From: Acidisoma sp. PAMC 29798
GTDB lineage: Bacteria > Pseudomonadota > Alphaproteobacteria > Acetobacterales > Acetobacteraceae
Direction of reading: 5' to 3'
Assembly: GCF_030252425.1 (NCBI RefSeq)
Contig: NZ_CP126994.1
Span: 2,599,001-2,663,000 of the forward strand
Length of the DNA stretch: 64,000 nucleotides
Part shown: piece by piece, positions 55,138 through 63,493 of the stretch
Layout of the letters: every line of letters begins with the position of its first letter
How positions within the stretch are numbered: position 1 is the first letter of the stretch
The notes under the pieces: model-generated
What the model saw: only the letters and a program-made list of their open reading frames with translations
Told to the model about the DNA's origin: nothing
Database searches by the model: none
Program-made: the position numbers and the translations under genes

Positions 55138-58100
55138 TTAAACCTCCTCGACGCTTGACACCCCAGGCAGGATCTTCAACGCCGCCGCGAGCTTCGGAGA
55201 CACATTGAACCGGCCCGGCAGCTTGATCTCGGCCTCCCGATGCTCATCCAGCCTCGGACAGAGCACAACTTCGCCACGTCCCTGCCCTTCGGCCGTCAGC
55301 ATCGCGCGGATATGCGGCACGGCCGCCGTCTCGTTCAGCCAGATGCGCAAACCGACGCCAGCACCGGCGGCCGCCTTGTCGAGCAAGGTCACATCCTGCG
55401 CCGTGATGCGCAAAGCATCGCCCTCCAGCCGCAGATCGACGGTCACCAGCAAAGCCGTGCCTTCGCGCAGCAGTTCGCTCGACCGGGCGAGAATCTCACT
55501 GAATAGCGTCACCTCGAAACTGCCGCCGCCATCCGACAGCCGCACCCAGGCCATGCGGCCACCGGTGCGCGTCGGCCGTATCTTCGGCGCGCCGATCATG
55601 ATGCCCGCAACCTTGGCGCGGCCAAGACCCGCGCCAGCGGCGATCTCCAACTTCGTGCTCGACATCACGCCCAGGCGGCGCAGCGTAGAGGCGAAACTAT
55701 CAAGCGGATGGCTGGTGAGATGAAACCCCACCGCCTCGGCCTCGAAGCCCAGGCGGTCGAGCATCGGCCAATCGGGGATGTCGGGCATCCGCAGCGGCTC
55801 AGGCTTCGCATCCACACCGCCGAAGAGGCCGATCTGGCCGCTGCCACGATCCTCCGCCGTCGCCTGGGCGCGCTTGAGCAGCGTCTCGGCTCCCGCAAAC
55901 AAGGGCGCGCGGCGATTGTCGAGGCTGTCGAAGGCGCCCGCCTTGATCAGGTTTTCCAACTGCATCTTGTTGAGCAGTTTGGGGTCAACGCGTTCGGCGA
56001 AATCGGCGAGATCGCTGAAGGGCCGCGCACCCCGAGCGGCCACGACCGAGACCATGGCCGCCTGCCCGACGCGCTTGATCGCCGCCAGCGCATAGCGGAT
56101 GGCGAGGCTGCCATCCTCCTGCCGTTCCACCGTGAAGTCGGCCGCCGACATATTGATGTCGGGCGGCAGCATTTGGATGCTCATGCGGTTGGCTTCCTGG
56201 CGGAAGGCCGCGAGCTTATCGGTATTGCTGATCGCGAGGCTCATACAGGCTGCGATGAAGGGCACCGGATGGTTCGCCTTCATCCAGGCGGTCTGGTAGG
56301 CGACCAGGGCATAGGCGGCGGCGTGGGATTTGTTGAAGCCGTAATCGGCGAACTTCGCCATGAGGTCGAAGATCTCGCCGGCCTTCGCGGCTTCGATGCC
56401 CTTGGCCTCGGCGCCATCGGTGAAGATTTTGCGTTGGGCTTCCATCTCCGCCCGAATCTTCTTGCCCATGGCGCGGCGCAGAAGATCGGCGGCACCCAGG
56501 CTATAGCCGCCAAGGCGCTGGGCGATCTGCATCACCTGCTCCTGATAGACCATGATGCCATAGGTCTCATCCAGGATGTCCTGAATGTCGGGGTGCGGCG
56601 CTTCCCATTTCTCGCCATGCTTGCGTTGGCAATAGGCCGGGATATTCGCCATCGGGCCGGGACGATACAGCGCCACCGCCGCGATCAGATCCTCGAAACG
56701 GTCAGGCCGCATCTGCCGCAGGACATCGCGCATGCCCTGGCTTTCGAACTGGAACACGCCGCCGGCATCGCCGCGCGTGAGCATCTCGTAGGTCGGTGTG
56801 TCGTCCAGCGGTAGGCGATCGATGTCGACAGTGATGTCGAGCAATTCGAGGAAGGTTGTGGCCCGCCGCAGGATCGTGAGTGTGGTGAGGCCGAGGAAGT
56901 CGAACTTGACCAATCCCGCCTGCTCGACATGCTTCATCGAATATTGCGTGACGAGAAAGTCCGAGCGCGGATCGCGATACAGCGGCACCAGCTCCGACAA
57001 GGGACGATCGCCGATCACCACGCCCGCCGCATGCGTGCTTGCGTGGCGGTACAGACCTTCGAGTTGGAGCGCGATTTCGATCAGCTGCTTCACCGACTCA
57101 TCATCGTCGCGCATCTGTTGCAGGCGCGGCTCACCCGCCACCGCTTCGGCGAGCGTTACCGGTTTCGCAGGATTATTGGGGATCAGTTCCGCGACGCGGT
57201 TCATCTGGCCATAGGGCAGGCCGAGCACGCGGCCGACGTCGCGCACCGCCGCGCGGGCCTGCAATTTTCCGAAGGTGATGATCTGCGCCACGCGATCCGC
57301 GCCGTATTCGTCCCGCACGTAATTGATCACCTCGTCCCGCCGGTCCTGGCAGAAGTCGATGTCGAAATCGGGCATGGACACGCGTTCGGGGTTGAGAAAC
57401 CGCTCGAACAGCAATCCGAAGCGCAGCGGATCGAGATCGGTGATGCTGAGAGACCAGGCGACGACCGAACCCGCGCCCGAACCGCGACCGGGACCCACAG
57501 GAATGTCGCGCGCCTTCGCCCATTGGATGAAGTCGGCGACGATCATGAAATAGCCCGGGAAGCCCATGCGCGCGATGACGCCGAGTTCGTAATCCAGACG
57601 GTCCTTGTAGACCCGCCGCGTTTCCGCATCCGCTTGCATGACGGCGAGGCGACGGTCGAGACCTTCCGCCGCCATCTGGCGCACCGTCTCCTCCTCCGTC
57701 GTGCCTTCGCGCACCTTGGGGCAGACAGGCAGCAGCGGCTTGCGCGTCTCGGCCATAACGGCGCAACGCCGCGCGATGGCGATCGTATTCGCGCAGGCTT
57801 CCGGCATATCCGCGAAGAGTGCGCGCATCACGGCCGCCGGCTTGAACCAATGTTCCGGCGTGACGCGGCGTCGATCGATTTCCGACAGCACACGGCCCTC
57901 GGCGATACAGAGCAGCGCATCATGCGCCTCATGCATCGCGGCATTCGCGAAGTAGCAGTCATTGGCCGCGACCAGCGGCAGGCCAAGCTCATCGGCGACG
58001 GCGACGAGGCCGGGCTCGATCGCCCGTTCGACGGCAAGGCCGTGGCGATGCAGCTCCACCGCGACGCGATCGGGGAAGGCTTCGGCGAAGCGCGACAGCA

Positions 58101-58563
58101 GCAGGCGAGCCTCGGGCATCTGGCCTTCGGCCAGCAGACGGTTGATCGGGCCGAGCGTGCCACCCGTGAGCAGAATCAGCCCCTCGGCATGTTCGAACAA
58201 TCGCTCCAGCGTCACCTGCGGACGCAGGCCGGTTTCCGTCTCCAAGTAGCTGATGGAGGACAGGCGCTGGAGATTGGCGAAGCCGATCTCGGTCTGGGCC
58301 AGCACCACGATGGGCTCGGCGGGCAGGCGCGGCTGATCTTTGCGACCGAGGGCGAGTTGGCAGCCGAGGATGGGCTGCACGCCCTTCCCCACCGCCGCCT
58401 GGCTGAACTCCAGCGCGCCGAACAGATTGCCGGTATCGGTGAGCGCCACCGCCGGCATGCCGTCCGCCGCCGCCAGGGCCGCGAGCTTGTCGGCCTTGAT
58501 TGCGCCCTCGCTGAGGGAATAGGCGGAATGGGCATGGAGATGGACGAAGCCGGTGTCACTCAT
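55138..58563 (-). CDS. dnaE: DNA polymerase III subunit alpha
   Basis: 1141 residues, replicative polymerase. The N-terminal PHP domain (FVHLHAHSAYSLSEGAIKAD) retains its His residues. The polymerase catalytic aspartates are in SMPDFDIDFCQDRRDEVINY near residue 398, and a fingers segment is YRPGPMANIPAYCQRKHGEK. A C-terminal OB-fold domain follows (VAGIMIGAPKIRPTRTGGRM) near residue 985. Slightly short, but complete. Lies downstream of the proS-lolCD genes with a family B repeat pair between. Confidence 0.97.
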   Translation of the reverse strand: MSDTGFVHLHAHSAYSLSEGAIKADKLAALAAADGMPAVALTDTGNLFGALEFSQAAVGKGVQPILGCQLALGRKDQPRLPAEPIVVLAQTEIGFANLQRLSSISYLETETGLRPQVTLERLFEHAEGLILLTGGTLGPINRLLAEGQMPEARLLLSRFAEAFPDRVAVELHRHGLAVERAIEPGLVAVADELGLPLVAANDCYFANAAMHEAHDALLCIAEGRVLSEIDRRRVTPEHWFKPAAVMRALFADMPEACANTIAIARRCAVMAETRKPLLPVCPKVREGTTEEETVRQMAAEGLDRRLAVMQADAETRRVYKDRLDYELGVIARMGFPGYFMIVADFIQWAKARDIPVGPGRGSGAGSVVAWSLSITDLDPLRFGLLFERFLNPERVSMPDFDIDFCQDRRDEVINYVRDEYGADRVAQIITFGKLQARAAVRDVGRVLGLPYGQMNRVAELIPNNPAKPVTLAEAVAGEPRLQQMRDDDESVKQLIEIALQLEGLYRHASTHAAGVVIGDRPLSELVPLYRDPRSDFLVTQYSMKHVEQAGLVKFDFLGLTTLTILRRATTFLELLDITVDIDRLPLDDTPTYEMLTRGDAGGVFQFESQGMRDVLRQMRPDRFEDLIAAVALYRPGPMANIPAYCQRKHGEKWEAPHPDIQDILDETYGIMVYQEQVMQIAQRLGGYSLGAADLLRRAMGKKIRAEMEAQRKIFTDGAEAKGIEAAKAGEIFDLMAKFADYGFNKSHAAAYALVAYQTAWMKANHPVPFIAACMSLAISNTDKLAAFRQEANRMSIQMLPPDINMSAADFTVERQEDGSLAIRYALAAIKRVGQAAMVSVVAARGARPFSDLADFAERVDPKLLNKMQLENLIKAGAFDSLDNRRAPLFAGAETLLKRAQATAEDRGSGQIGLFGGVDAKPEPLRMPDIPDWPMLDRLGFEAEAVGFHLTSHPLDSFASTLRRLGVMSSTKLEIAAGAGLGRAKVAGIMIGAPKIRPTRTGGRMAWVRLSDGGGSFEVTLFSEILARSSELLREGTALLVTVDLRLEGDALRITAQDVTLLDKAAAGAGVGLRIWLNETAAVPHIRAMLTAEGQGRGEVVLCPRLDEHREAEIKLPGRFNVSPKLAAALKILPGVSSVEEV

Positions 58564-58605
58564 GGGGACAGGATAGAGGATTGGTGCGAGTCGCGCGCCG
58601 GTGCA

Positions 58606-58636
58606 TGGCGGAATACGCTGCGCTTTTCCGCCCTAC
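58606..58636. repeat. Dispersed repeat family B, inverted partner of the pair at 58.6 kb
   Basis: TGGCGGAATACGCTGCGCTT followed by TTCCGCCCTAC. Faces the copy at 58646-58675, so the two together form a larger palindrome between lolD and dnaE. Its arms GGCGGAA/TTCCGCC are a third compatible arm version. Confidence 0.75.
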
Positions 58637-58645
58637 ATGCGCGTC

Positions 58646-58675
58646 GTAGGGTGGAAAAGCGCAGCGTATTCCACC
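58646..58675. repeat. Dispersed repeat family B, GGTGGAA variant
   Basis: GTAGGGTGGAAAAGCGCAGC followed by GTATTCCACC. Right partner of the inverted pair with 58606-58636, located directly after the lolD stop. Confidence 0.8.
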
Positions 58676-58677
58676 AA

Positions 58678-59373
58678 TCACCCCATCGCCACGATCTGCC
58701 CGTCCTTCAGCGTCACGCGGCGATCCATCCGCGCGGCGAGATCGGGGTTATGCGTCGCGATCAAAGCGGCAACACCCTGGCCCCGCACCGCCGACAACAA
58801 CTCCGCGAAGACGATCTGCGCCGTCGCGGCATCCAAATTGCCAGTCGGCTCGTCCGCCAAGAGCAGGCGCGGCGCATTGGCCAGCGCCCGCGCGATGGCG
58901 ACACGCTGCTGCTCGCCGCCCGACAGTTTGCCCGGCAGATGCTTGATGCGATGGCCGAGCCCGAAGGCCGTCAGCAGGTGCTCGCCCCGCACCGCCGCCG
59001 TCTTGCGGCCGACACCCGCGATCATTTGCGGCATGACGACGTTTTCCAGCGCCGTGAATTCCGCCAGCAGGTGGTGGAATTGATAGACGAAGCCGATGCT
59101 GTCGCGGCGGATGGCGGTACGCGCGCTGTCACCCAAGGTGCCGCAATCCCGCCCGTCCATCAGCACGCGCCCCCCATCCGGCGTGTCGAGCAGCCCCGCC
59201 AGATGCAGCAGCGTGGACTTGCCGGAACCGGAGGGCGCCACCAGCGCGACGATCTCCCCAGCCCGCAGCGTCAGATCAACCGAGGTCAAAACATCCAGCG
59301 TGCCGGCGGCGGTGCGATAGCTGCGCCGCACGCCTTCCATCACCAGCGGCTCACTCATGACCCCGCTACTCAT
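58678..59373 (-). CDS. lolD: Lipoprotein-releasing ABC transporter ATP-binding protein LolD
   Basis: 231 residues. Walker A is [20 protein letters not shown], the ABC signature is [15 protein letters not shown], and Walker B is [18 protein letters not shown]. It powers extraction of outer-membrane lipoproteins from the inner membrane with LolC/E. ATG 59373 overlaps the lolC stop by eight bases; 59358 is an alternative. Confidence 0.95.
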   Translation of the reverse strand: MSSGVMSEPLVMEGVRRSYRTAAGTLDVLTSVDLTLRAGEIVALVAPSGSGKSTLLHLAGLLDTPDGGRVLMDGRDCGTLGDSARTAIRRDSIGFVYQFHHLLAEFTALENVVMPQMIAGVGRKTAAVRGEHLLTAFGLGHRIKHLPGKLSGGEQQRVAIARALANAPRLLLADEPTGNLDAATAQIVFAELLSAVRGQGVAALIATHNPDLAARMDRRVTLKDGQIVAMG

Positions 59374-60616
59374 GACGAAGCGCCTCGACCGGATCGGTGC
59401 GCGCCGCGCGCCAGGAGGGATAGAGCGTCGCCAGCAACGACAGCGCGAGGGCCATGATGATGACGTCGGTCACCTCATTCCAATCGAGCACAGCCGGAAG
59501 CTGCTCCAGGAAATAGACGGTGGGATCGAACAGCGTCGTGCCGGTGATGCTCTGCAGGAACTGCCGGATACGCTCGATATTGGCGCAAAAGACCACACCG
59601 AGGATGAAGCCGATCCCCGTGCCCGTAACGCCGATGGAGGCGCCGGCCATCAGGAAGATGCGCATGATGGCGAAACGCCCGGCGCCCAAGGTGCGCAGCA
59701 CCGCAATATCCCGCGTCTTGTCCTTCACCATCATGATCATCGAAGAAATCACGTTAAAGGCCGCGACGATGATGATCAGCGTCAGGATCAGGAACATCAC
59801 GTTCCGCTCCACCGTGACGGCAGCGAAGAAACTGTCATTGGATTGCTGCCAGTCAATCACCTGGATGGGTGATCGGACCAACGCCTGCCGGATCTCCGTA
59901 TTCACCGCGCCGACCTGATCGGGATGCGTCACCATCACCTCGATCTGCGTCACGCCGGCCGAGGAAAAGAAGGTCTGCGCCGCCGCCAGGGGCATGAAGA
60001 CGAAGGTGGAATCATATTCCTGCATGCCGACATTGAAGATGCCGACAACCTTGTAGGCGCGGATGCGCGGAATGGTGCCGATGGCCGTGGCATTGCCCTG
60101 CGGCGAGACGAGCGTCACGTTCGAGCCGAGTTGCAGGCCGAGTTGCCGCGCGAGGCCGCTGCCCACGATCACCGCATTGTCGCCCGTCACGTCATCGATC
60201 GAGCCTTGGAGCAGATGATCGGAGACCGAATGCAGCCCCTTGAGGTCGGGCAGCGTGATGCCACGCACCACACCGCCGACCGCGCCGCCATGATCGCCGG
60301 TGAGCAGCACTTCATTCTGCAAGACGGGCGCAGCCGAGGCGACACCCGGCAAAGCGCGGATCTTGCCCGCCATGGCATCGTATTGCGTGATCTGCGTGCC
60401 GCCGGCGCCATAGACGCCAAGATGGCCGTTCAGGCCGAGGATGCGTGACAGCAGCTCTTCCCGAAAGCCGTTCATCACGCTCATGACGATGATCAGCGTA
60501 GCGACGCCCAGGGCGATGCCGATCAGGGAGAAGATGGCGATGACGGAGACGAAACGCTCCCCCTTCCGGGCGCGCAGATAGCGCCCGGCGACCATACGCT
60601 CGAAGGATCCAAACAT
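59366..60616 (-). CDS. lolC: Lipoprotein-releasing system transmembrane protein LolC/LolE
   Basis: 416 residues. An N-terminal helix ([20 protein letters not shown]) precedes a large periplasmic domain, then three C-terminal helices, with the FtsX-like segment [20 protein letters not shown]. Only one such gene is present, so a homodimer with LolD is likely, as in many alphaproteobacteria. Its ATG shares one base with the proS stop (TGATG). Confidence 0.93.
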   Translation of the reverse strand: MFGSFERMVAGRYLRARKGERFVSVIAIFSLIGIALGVATLIIVMSVMNGFREELLSRILGLNGHLGVYGAGGTQITQYDAMAGKIRALPGVASAAPVLQNEVLLTGDHGGAVGGVVRGITLPDLKGLHSVSDHLLQGSIDDVTGDNAVIVGSGLARQLGLQLGSNVTLVSPQGNATAIGTIPRIRAYKVVGIFNVGMQEYDSTFVFMPLAAAQTFFSSAGVTQIEVMVTHPDQVGAVNTEIRQALVRSPIQVIDWQQSNDSFFAAVTVERNVMFLILTLIIIVAAFNVISSMIMMVKDKTRDIAVLRTLGAGRFAIMRIFLMAGASIGVTGTGIGFILGVVFCANIERIRQFLQSITGTTLFDPTVYFLEQLPAVLDWNEVTDVIIMALALSLLATLYPSWRAARTDPVEALRHE

Positions 60617-61950
60617 CAGGCGGGCTTCGCGCTCAGCGATTCCGTGACGCGGGCCATCGCCTCGTCGAGCGTCAGTTCCTCACGCTCACCGGTTGCGCGG
60701 CGCTTGAGTTCGACGCGCCCGGCGGCGGCACCGCGCGGCCCGATGATGATCTGCCAGGGATGGCCCATGAGATCTGCATCGGCGAACTTTACGCCCGCAC
60801 GCTCCGAACGATCGTCGTAGAGGGCGACGGCTTGGAGCTTGCCGTAGACCTCCTCGCACATCGCATCGGTTGCCGCGTCGCCCTGCTTGAGATTGAGGAT
60901 ACCGACGGCGAAGGGCGCCACACTGTCTGGCCAGATGATGCCGGCTTCGTCATGACTCGCCTCGATCAACGCGCCAACCATGCGGCTGATGCCGATGCCG
61001 TAGCTGCCCATTTCGGGGAAGGTTTTTTGGCCGTCGGGGCCCACGACCGAGAAGTTCATCGCGGCGGTGTATTTGGTGCCGAAATAGAAGATGTGGCCGA
61101 CTTCGATGCCACGCCCTTCACGGCGACGATCAGCGCCCACCGCGTCCCACGCCGCAGTGTCGTGCTTCTCCTCGGTCGCGGCATAGTGGGTCGTCATCGT
61201 CTCATAGAAACGGCCGAGATCGTCGGTATTCGCGATGTTGAAATTCGACGCGCTGTAGTCGATGTCTTCGAAAGCCGCGTCATAGAAGACCTGGCTTTCA
61301 CCGGTCGGCGCCAGGATGATGAACTCATGGCTGAGATCGCCGCCGATGGGGCCGGTATCGGCGACCATGGGAATGGCCTTCACGCCGAGGCGCTGGAAGG
61401 TGCGCATATAGGACAGCATCATCTTGCGGTAGCTGATGACCGCGCCCTCGTAATCGAGGTCGAAGCTATAGGCGTCCTTCATGAGGAATTCGCGGCCGCG
61501 CATCACGCCGAAACGCGGGCGCACTTCGTCGCGGAACTTCCATTGAATGTGATACGCGATCTGCGGAAGTTCCTTATAGCTGCGCAGCGACTGGCGGAAG
61601 ATGTCGGTGATCATCTCCTCATTGGTCGGGCCATACAGCAAGTCGCGCTCATGCCGGTCCTTGATGCGCAGCATTTCCTTTCCGTAATCCTCGTAGCGGC
61701 CGCTTTCCTGCCACAGGCTCGCGGGCTGGATCGTCGGCATCAGAACTTCCTGGGCACCGGCCGCGTTCTGCTCCTCGCGCACGATATCGGCGATATTGTT
61801 GAGCACGCGCAGGCCGGCGGGCAGCCAGGCATAGATGCCGGCGGCCATCTGGCGCACGAGGCCGGCGCGCAGCATCAGGCGATGCGAGGCGATCTGCGCC
61901 TCGGCGGGCACTTCCTTGAGGGTCGGGATCAGGCTTCGGGACAGGCGCAT
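60616..61950 (-). CDS. proS: Prolyl-tRNA synthetase
   Basis: 444 residues, class II synthetase without the usual INS editing insertion; this short form is common in alphaproteobacteria. Motif 1/2 region reads [20 protein letters not shown], with the earlier [20 protein letters not shown] start. Motif 3 is [14 protein letters not shown], and the C-terminal anticodon-binding domain begins about residue 345. Misacylated Ala-tRNA clearance presumably depends on a separate protein. First gene of proS-lolC-lolD. Confidence 0.96.
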   Translation of the reverse strand: MRLSRSLIPTLKEVPAEAQIASHRLMLRAGLVRQMAAGIYAWLPAGLRVLNNIADIVREEQNAAGAQEVLMPTIQPASLWQESGRYEDYGKEMLRIKDRHERDLLYGPTNEEMITDIFRQSLRSYKELPQIAYHIQWKFRDEVRPRFGVMRGREFLMKDAYSFDLDYEGAVISYRKMMLSYMRTFQRLGVKAIPMVADTGPIGGDLSHEFIILAPTGESQVFYDAAFEDIDYSASNFNIANTDDLGRFYETMTTHYAATEEKHDTAAWDAVGADRRREGRGIEVGHIFYFGTKYTAAMNFSVVGPDGQKTFPEMGSYGIGISRMVGALIEASHDEAGIIWPDSVAPFAVGILNLKQGDAATDAMCEEVYGKLQAVALYDDRSERAGVKFADADLMGHPWQIIIGPRGAAAGRVELKRRATGEREELTLDEAMARVTESLSAKPA

Positions 61951-61983
61951 CGGTTGGGGCTCTCTTCGGCTGCGGGCGGGACC

Positions 61984-63030
61984 CTAAAGGTCCGGGCGCC
62001 TCGCCGCCAGAGAGCGAAGCGCGGGGCGCTCCACCAGCGTGGCGACGATCCAGGCGAGGAGCAGGACGCTGGCGAACATCGCGACCAGCCAATAGGACGA
62101 GGACTCGGTCGGATTGAGATGCGTGGTCGCCCAGATGCGGGCGAATACCAGTTCGACGGGCGTATAGACCATGTAGACGGGATAGGAGAGCGCGCCGAGG
62201 GCGACGAGCCCCGGCACCGAGGTCAGGATAGGCGCGCGAGGCGTGGCCAAGGTCCAGAGCAGGCACCATAGGCCCGCGACCGTCACCGCATCGCCCAAAG
62301 CGAAGCCGAGGGCGAGCAGAAAAGCCCCCGCCGTGCCGGGTATCCAGGCGGGTGGCCTGCGCGGCAGAAGGTGCAACAGGCGCACGAGCAGAATGCCTGC
62401 CGCGAACTCCGGAAAAAACCGCAGCAGCGCGCCGTGGTAACTGAGGTTGAGGCCAGAGGAGGATGTTCTGTCCACGACCTCAAGGCAAGCCACTCCGACA
62501 GCGAGGGCTGCGATGGTGCCGCGTCTATCGAACCGGAAGGCCGCCCAGGCGCCCAGTGGAAAGAGAAGATACCCCGCCCATTCGACGCTGATCGACCAAG
62601 ATGGATAATCCCAGGTCCAGCCCCGGCTGAATCCCCAGCCGTTCAGGAGAAGGATTTGGAGAAGCAATTCGTGGCCGTCCGCGCGCAAGGCGTGGTGCGG
62701 TCGGATGCCGCCGGCGCTCGCCGTGAGATAAGCGACGGCCAGAAGAAGCAGGACCGCCAGATGCGTCGGATAGAGGCGAACCAGCCGCTTCCACCAGAAC
62801 TGCGCATAGGCCGAAACGGTCTGCGGCGGGTCGGGATGACGATGCGTCAGGACGAAGCCGGACAGCAGGAAGAAGCCGTCCACGCCCAGATAGCCATGGC
62901 CGATGACCCCGCCTGCCCCAGCGAAATCGAGATGCAGATTCGCGTGATAGGCGAACACCCAGAGGGCCAGCACACCACGTGCCGCCGTCAAATCGGGCAG
63001 GTCGGCACGACGGTCATCGAGTGCTGACAC
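61984..63030 (-). CDS. Acyltransferase 3 (OafA/YrhL-like) family membrane protein
   Basis: 348 residues from GTG 63030; a frame extending to 63204 adds sequence that overlaps the small RNA candidate and is unlikely to be translated. About ten hydrophobic segments. The family's N-terminal motifs are seen: DLTAARGVLALWVFAYHANL with the conserved catalytic His, then GYLGVDGFFLLSGFVLTHRH. Members O-acylate LPS, exopolysaccharide or other envelope glycans. No partner genes are next to it. Confidence 0.88.
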   Translation of the reverse strand: MSALDDRRADLPDLTAARGVLALWVFAYHANLHLDFAGAGGVIGHGYLGVDGFFLLSGFVLTHRHPDPPQTVSAYAQFWWKRLVRLYPTHLAVLLLLAVAYLTASAGGIRPHHALRADGHELLLQILLLNGWGFSRGWTWDYPSWSISVEWAGYLLFPLGAWAAFRFDRRGTIAALAVGVACLEVVDRTSSSGLNLSYHGALLRFFPEFAAGILLVRLLHLLPRRPPAWIPGTAGAFLLALGFALGDAVTVAGLWCLLWTLATPRAPILTSVPGLVALGALSYPVYMVYTPVELVFARIWATTHLNPTESSSYWLVAMFASVLLLAWIVATLVERPALRSLAARRPDL

Positions 63031-63141
63031 GGGCTGGACTTCGGTATAATGCGATGACTTCGTTAATGCATAAGTGTCTGTAAACTTGCGAGAAAGTCGT
63101 TCGATAACGACAATAACGCGTGACAGCCAGATGTCGCGCGG

Positions 63142-63178
63142 ATAAAGAAAAGGCCCGCGCGCAAATGCGCAGCGGGCC
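63142..63178 (-). terminator. Rho-independent terminator of the small RNA candidate
   Basis: On the minus strand, GGCCCGC and GCGGGCC form the outer stem, continued by TGCGCATTTGCGC, then TTTTCTTT follows. A textbook terminator orientated toward the acyltransferase gene, about 112 bases before its start. Confidence 0.85.
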
Positions 63179-63237
63179 AAGTTTAGGGAGGAAACGCCAG
63201 TCACACGGCAGAACGAGGATCAACCTCATCCGTGACT
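63144..63237 (-). ncRNA. Candidate trans-acting small RNA, about 90 nt
   Basis: Minus-strand order: promoter TTGGAC (63269-63264), 18 bases, CATTAT (63245-63240); predicted start about 63237 or 63233; a stem CCAGTC/GACTGG with an inner GAGG-TTGAT-CCTC hairpin; a single-stranded part containing TTTCCTCCCTAAA (63194-63182), which is anti-Shine-Dalgarno; then the terminator. Alphaproteobacterial sRNAs with exposed CCUCCC motifs (for example CcsR-type and alpha-r14-type RNAs) are known, and this has the same architecture. I cannot assign it to a named family, and expression is unproven. Confidence 0.55.
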
Positions 63238-63359
63238 GGATAATGAATTTTCTGATCCGAGGCGTCCAACAAATTTAGTGGCCTCGTTTCGGTATTTTGT
63301 ATGATTTAAGCGCGACGTTGCTCGAAATATAATCAAGCAAGAACATTTGCCCAGAAACT

Positions 63360-63395
63360 AAGCAGGCCACCGCGAGGTGGCCTGCTTTTGTGTTT
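63360..63395. terminator. Terminator with GCGA tetraloop
   Basis: AGCAGGCCACC-GCGA-GGTGGCCTGCT, 11 perfect pairs capped by a GNRA-type loop. The T run (TTTTGTGTTT) is on the plus strand; on the minus strand only TAGTTTCT follows. It is nonetheless the nearest candidate for ending the minus-strand gene at 63494. Confidence 0.8.
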
Positions 63396-63412
63396 GAGGC
63401 GTCGGACGGCGT

Positions 63413-63442
63413 GGCGGATAACGCTCCGCTCATCCGCCCTAC
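63413..63442. repeat. Dispersed repeat family B, inverted partner at 63.4 kb
   Basis: GGCGGATAACGCTCCGCTCA followed by TCCGCCCTAC. The reverse complement of the unit at 63458-63487, 15 bases away, with one base difference in the core. Confidence 0.8.
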
Positions 63443-63457
63443 AAACCCACGCGAGTG

Positions 63458-63487
63458 GTAGGGCGGATGAGCGCAGCGTTATCCGCC
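63458..63487. repeat. Dispersed repeat family B, intact copy
   Basis: GTAGGGCGGATGAGCGCAGC followed by GTTATCCGCC, identical to the copy at 26839-26868. Ends six bases from the stop of the last gene. Confidence 0.8.
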
Positions 63488-63493
63488 GTTAGG

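Larger units (their letters stand above)
63205..63493. other. Intergenic region before the last gene
   Basis: Holds the sRNA promoter, a hairpin terminator (63360-63395), and a pair of family B repeats in opposite orientation. The part 63240-63350 is AT-rich relative to the window, and includes a plus-strand TATAAT at 63328-63333 with only a weak -35. No protein-coding gene is seen. Confidence 0.5.

Noticed and set aside
56929-59457. An 842-codon plus-strand open frame opposite dnaE and lolD
   Set aside because: Same antisense effect; dnaE and lolD have intact motifs, and the frame runs across two genes and their intergenic repeats.
63031-63204. A 58-residue N-terminal extension of the acyltransferase
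   Set aside because: It would translate through the strong minus-strand terminator at 63142-63178 and part of the sRNA candidate, and the extra residues lack acyltransferase features.
26838-63487. CRISPR-like repeats
   Set aside because: The recurring 30-base units are scattered singly or as inverted pairs, not in tandem with uniform spacers, and no cas genes are present.
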